Shown one piece after another: positions 63,663-64,000 of a stretch of 64,000 nucleotides of DNA (its first letter is position 1; each line of letters starts with the position of its first letter). The notes under the pieces were generated by a model. It was not told the origin of the DNA. It saw nothing but the letters and a program-made list of their open reading frames with translations, and made no database searches. This DNA is from Shewanella sp. Arc9-LZ (GTDB lineage: Bacteria; Pseudomonadota; Gammaproteobacteria; Enterobacterales; Shewanellaceae): contig NZ_CP048031.1 of NCBI RefSeq assembly GCF_010092445.1, positions 4,588,001 to 4,652,000 of the forward strand, read 5' to 3'. A program made the position numbers and the translations under genes.

Positions 63663-63692
63663 AAGCCTCAACATTAATGTTGAGGCTTTGTT
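63663..63692 (+). terminator. Terminator after the FecA-like gene
   Basis: CAAAGCCTCAACAT pairs with ATGTTGAGGCTTTG around a short AA-type loop, followed by TTTT. Confidence 0.88.
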
Positions 63693-63700
63693 TTATTGAT

Positions 63701-63748
63701 GATCGTATTGATGGTCGTATTGATGGTCGTATTGATGGTCTTAATGGT
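63701..63748. repeat. 12-bp tandem repeat, three clear copies plus one degraded
   Basis: GATCGTATTGAT, GGTCGTATTGAT, GGTCGTATTGAT and the degraded GGTCTTAATGGT follow each other directly after the receptor terminator. Confidence 0.85.
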
Positions 63749-63894
63749 TATCGAAACGAGGACATCCAGCTCTTTCATCAATGATAAATAGAAACGGAAT
63801 TGCCGCCGAGCAGATTTAGATGGCCACTACAGCCACGGTAAGATTAGCAACACACATGCATGCAGCCAATCTAAATAACACCGCCCAATAAACG

Positions 63895-64000
63895 TTAAAC
63901 AATCAAATCCTTCATCAACTCTTCCAGCACATCTGCCTGACGGCTCAAACTCTCGATTTCCTTTGCCGTCATATTCACTAGCTCCATCACTTGAATAGAG
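63895..64000 (-). CDS. 3' end of a gene on the minus strand, probably a methyl-accepting chemotaxis protein
   Basis: Only the last 34 codons are visible, ending in TAA at 63895. The peptide (SIQVMELVNMTAKEIESL, then SRQADVLEELMKDLIV) is a continuous amphipathic helix of the kind that closes chemotaxis receptors after the signalling hairpin. The rest lies beyond the window. The family call rests on this short tail and is tentative. Confidence 0.5.
   Translation of the reverse strand, partial: SIQVMELVNMTAKEIESLSRQADVLEELMKDLIV

Larger units (their letters stand above)
63593..63894. other. Intergenic region with terminator and short repeats
   Basis: It holds the receptor terminator and a 12-bp repeat (both listed). 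The rest, about 150 bp to the partial gene at the right edge, shows no gene. Confidence 0.6.

Overview
This window looks like chromosome from a marine gammaproteobacterium, most likely Shewanella or a close relative. The grounds are the cell-division cluster order, the leuABCD operon with a peptide leader, radC-rpmB-rpmG beside coaBC-dut-slmA, the rph-pyrE pair with yicC, FadL-type and TonB-dependent outer-membrane proteins, and moderately A/T-rich DNA. The genus is inferred from protein resemblance and gene order; no database search was possible.

Layout. 1-15.6 kb (minus strand): an unbroken dcw cluster, mraZ-rsmH-ftsL-ftsI-murE-murF-mraY-murD-ftsW-murG-murC-ftsQ-ftsA-ftsZ. Most junctions overlap or nearly touch. 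ftsZ runs off the left edge. The mraZ promoter carries three 10-bp-spaced MraZ-type repeats. No ddl lies between murC and ftsQ. 15.6-16.7 kb: a non-coding stretch with a decaying 14-bp tandem repeat. 16.7-20.1 kb: a small unrecognised gene behind a near-perfect FliA (sigma-28) promoter, then glpK and a fadL-like gene. 20.5-25.5 kb: leuABCD with a leucine-rich leader peptide and attenuator. 25.8-31.2 kb: a TPR/membrane/degenerate-GGDEF protein, recQ, a hotdog thioesterase and rarD. 31.3-36.8 kb: argA with paired ARG boxes, rpmB-rpmG, radC, and coaBC-dut-slmA. 37-41.2 kb: two tandem S9 peptidases, each followed by a near-identical terminator. 41.4-47.7 kb: folE, rph-pyrE with an intercistronic attenuator, yicC, a YcaQ-like gene and a Dcu-family transporter.

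47.8-54 kb is the main accessory region. On the minus strand it holds a cytoplasmic-looking GH19 lysozyme-like gene overlapping a small secreted partner (a possible effector/immunity pair), a phospholipase-D/SF2-helicase fusion of defence type, and a self-inhibited-type Fic protein. 54.2-56.4 kb: a sulfotransferase and an MFS transporter. 56.7-60.6 kb: opgG-opgH for osmoregulated periplasmic glucans. 61.1-63.6 kb: a FecA-like receptor with an upstream Fur box and a C10 tract. The right edge cuts the 3' end of a gene on the minus strand that resembles a chemotaxis-receptor C-terminus.

Most of the window is housekeeping. The parts that may be new are the sigma-28-linked small gene, the GH19/secreted pair, the TPR-GGDEF protein, and several leader or operator structures that can be read directly from the DNA.
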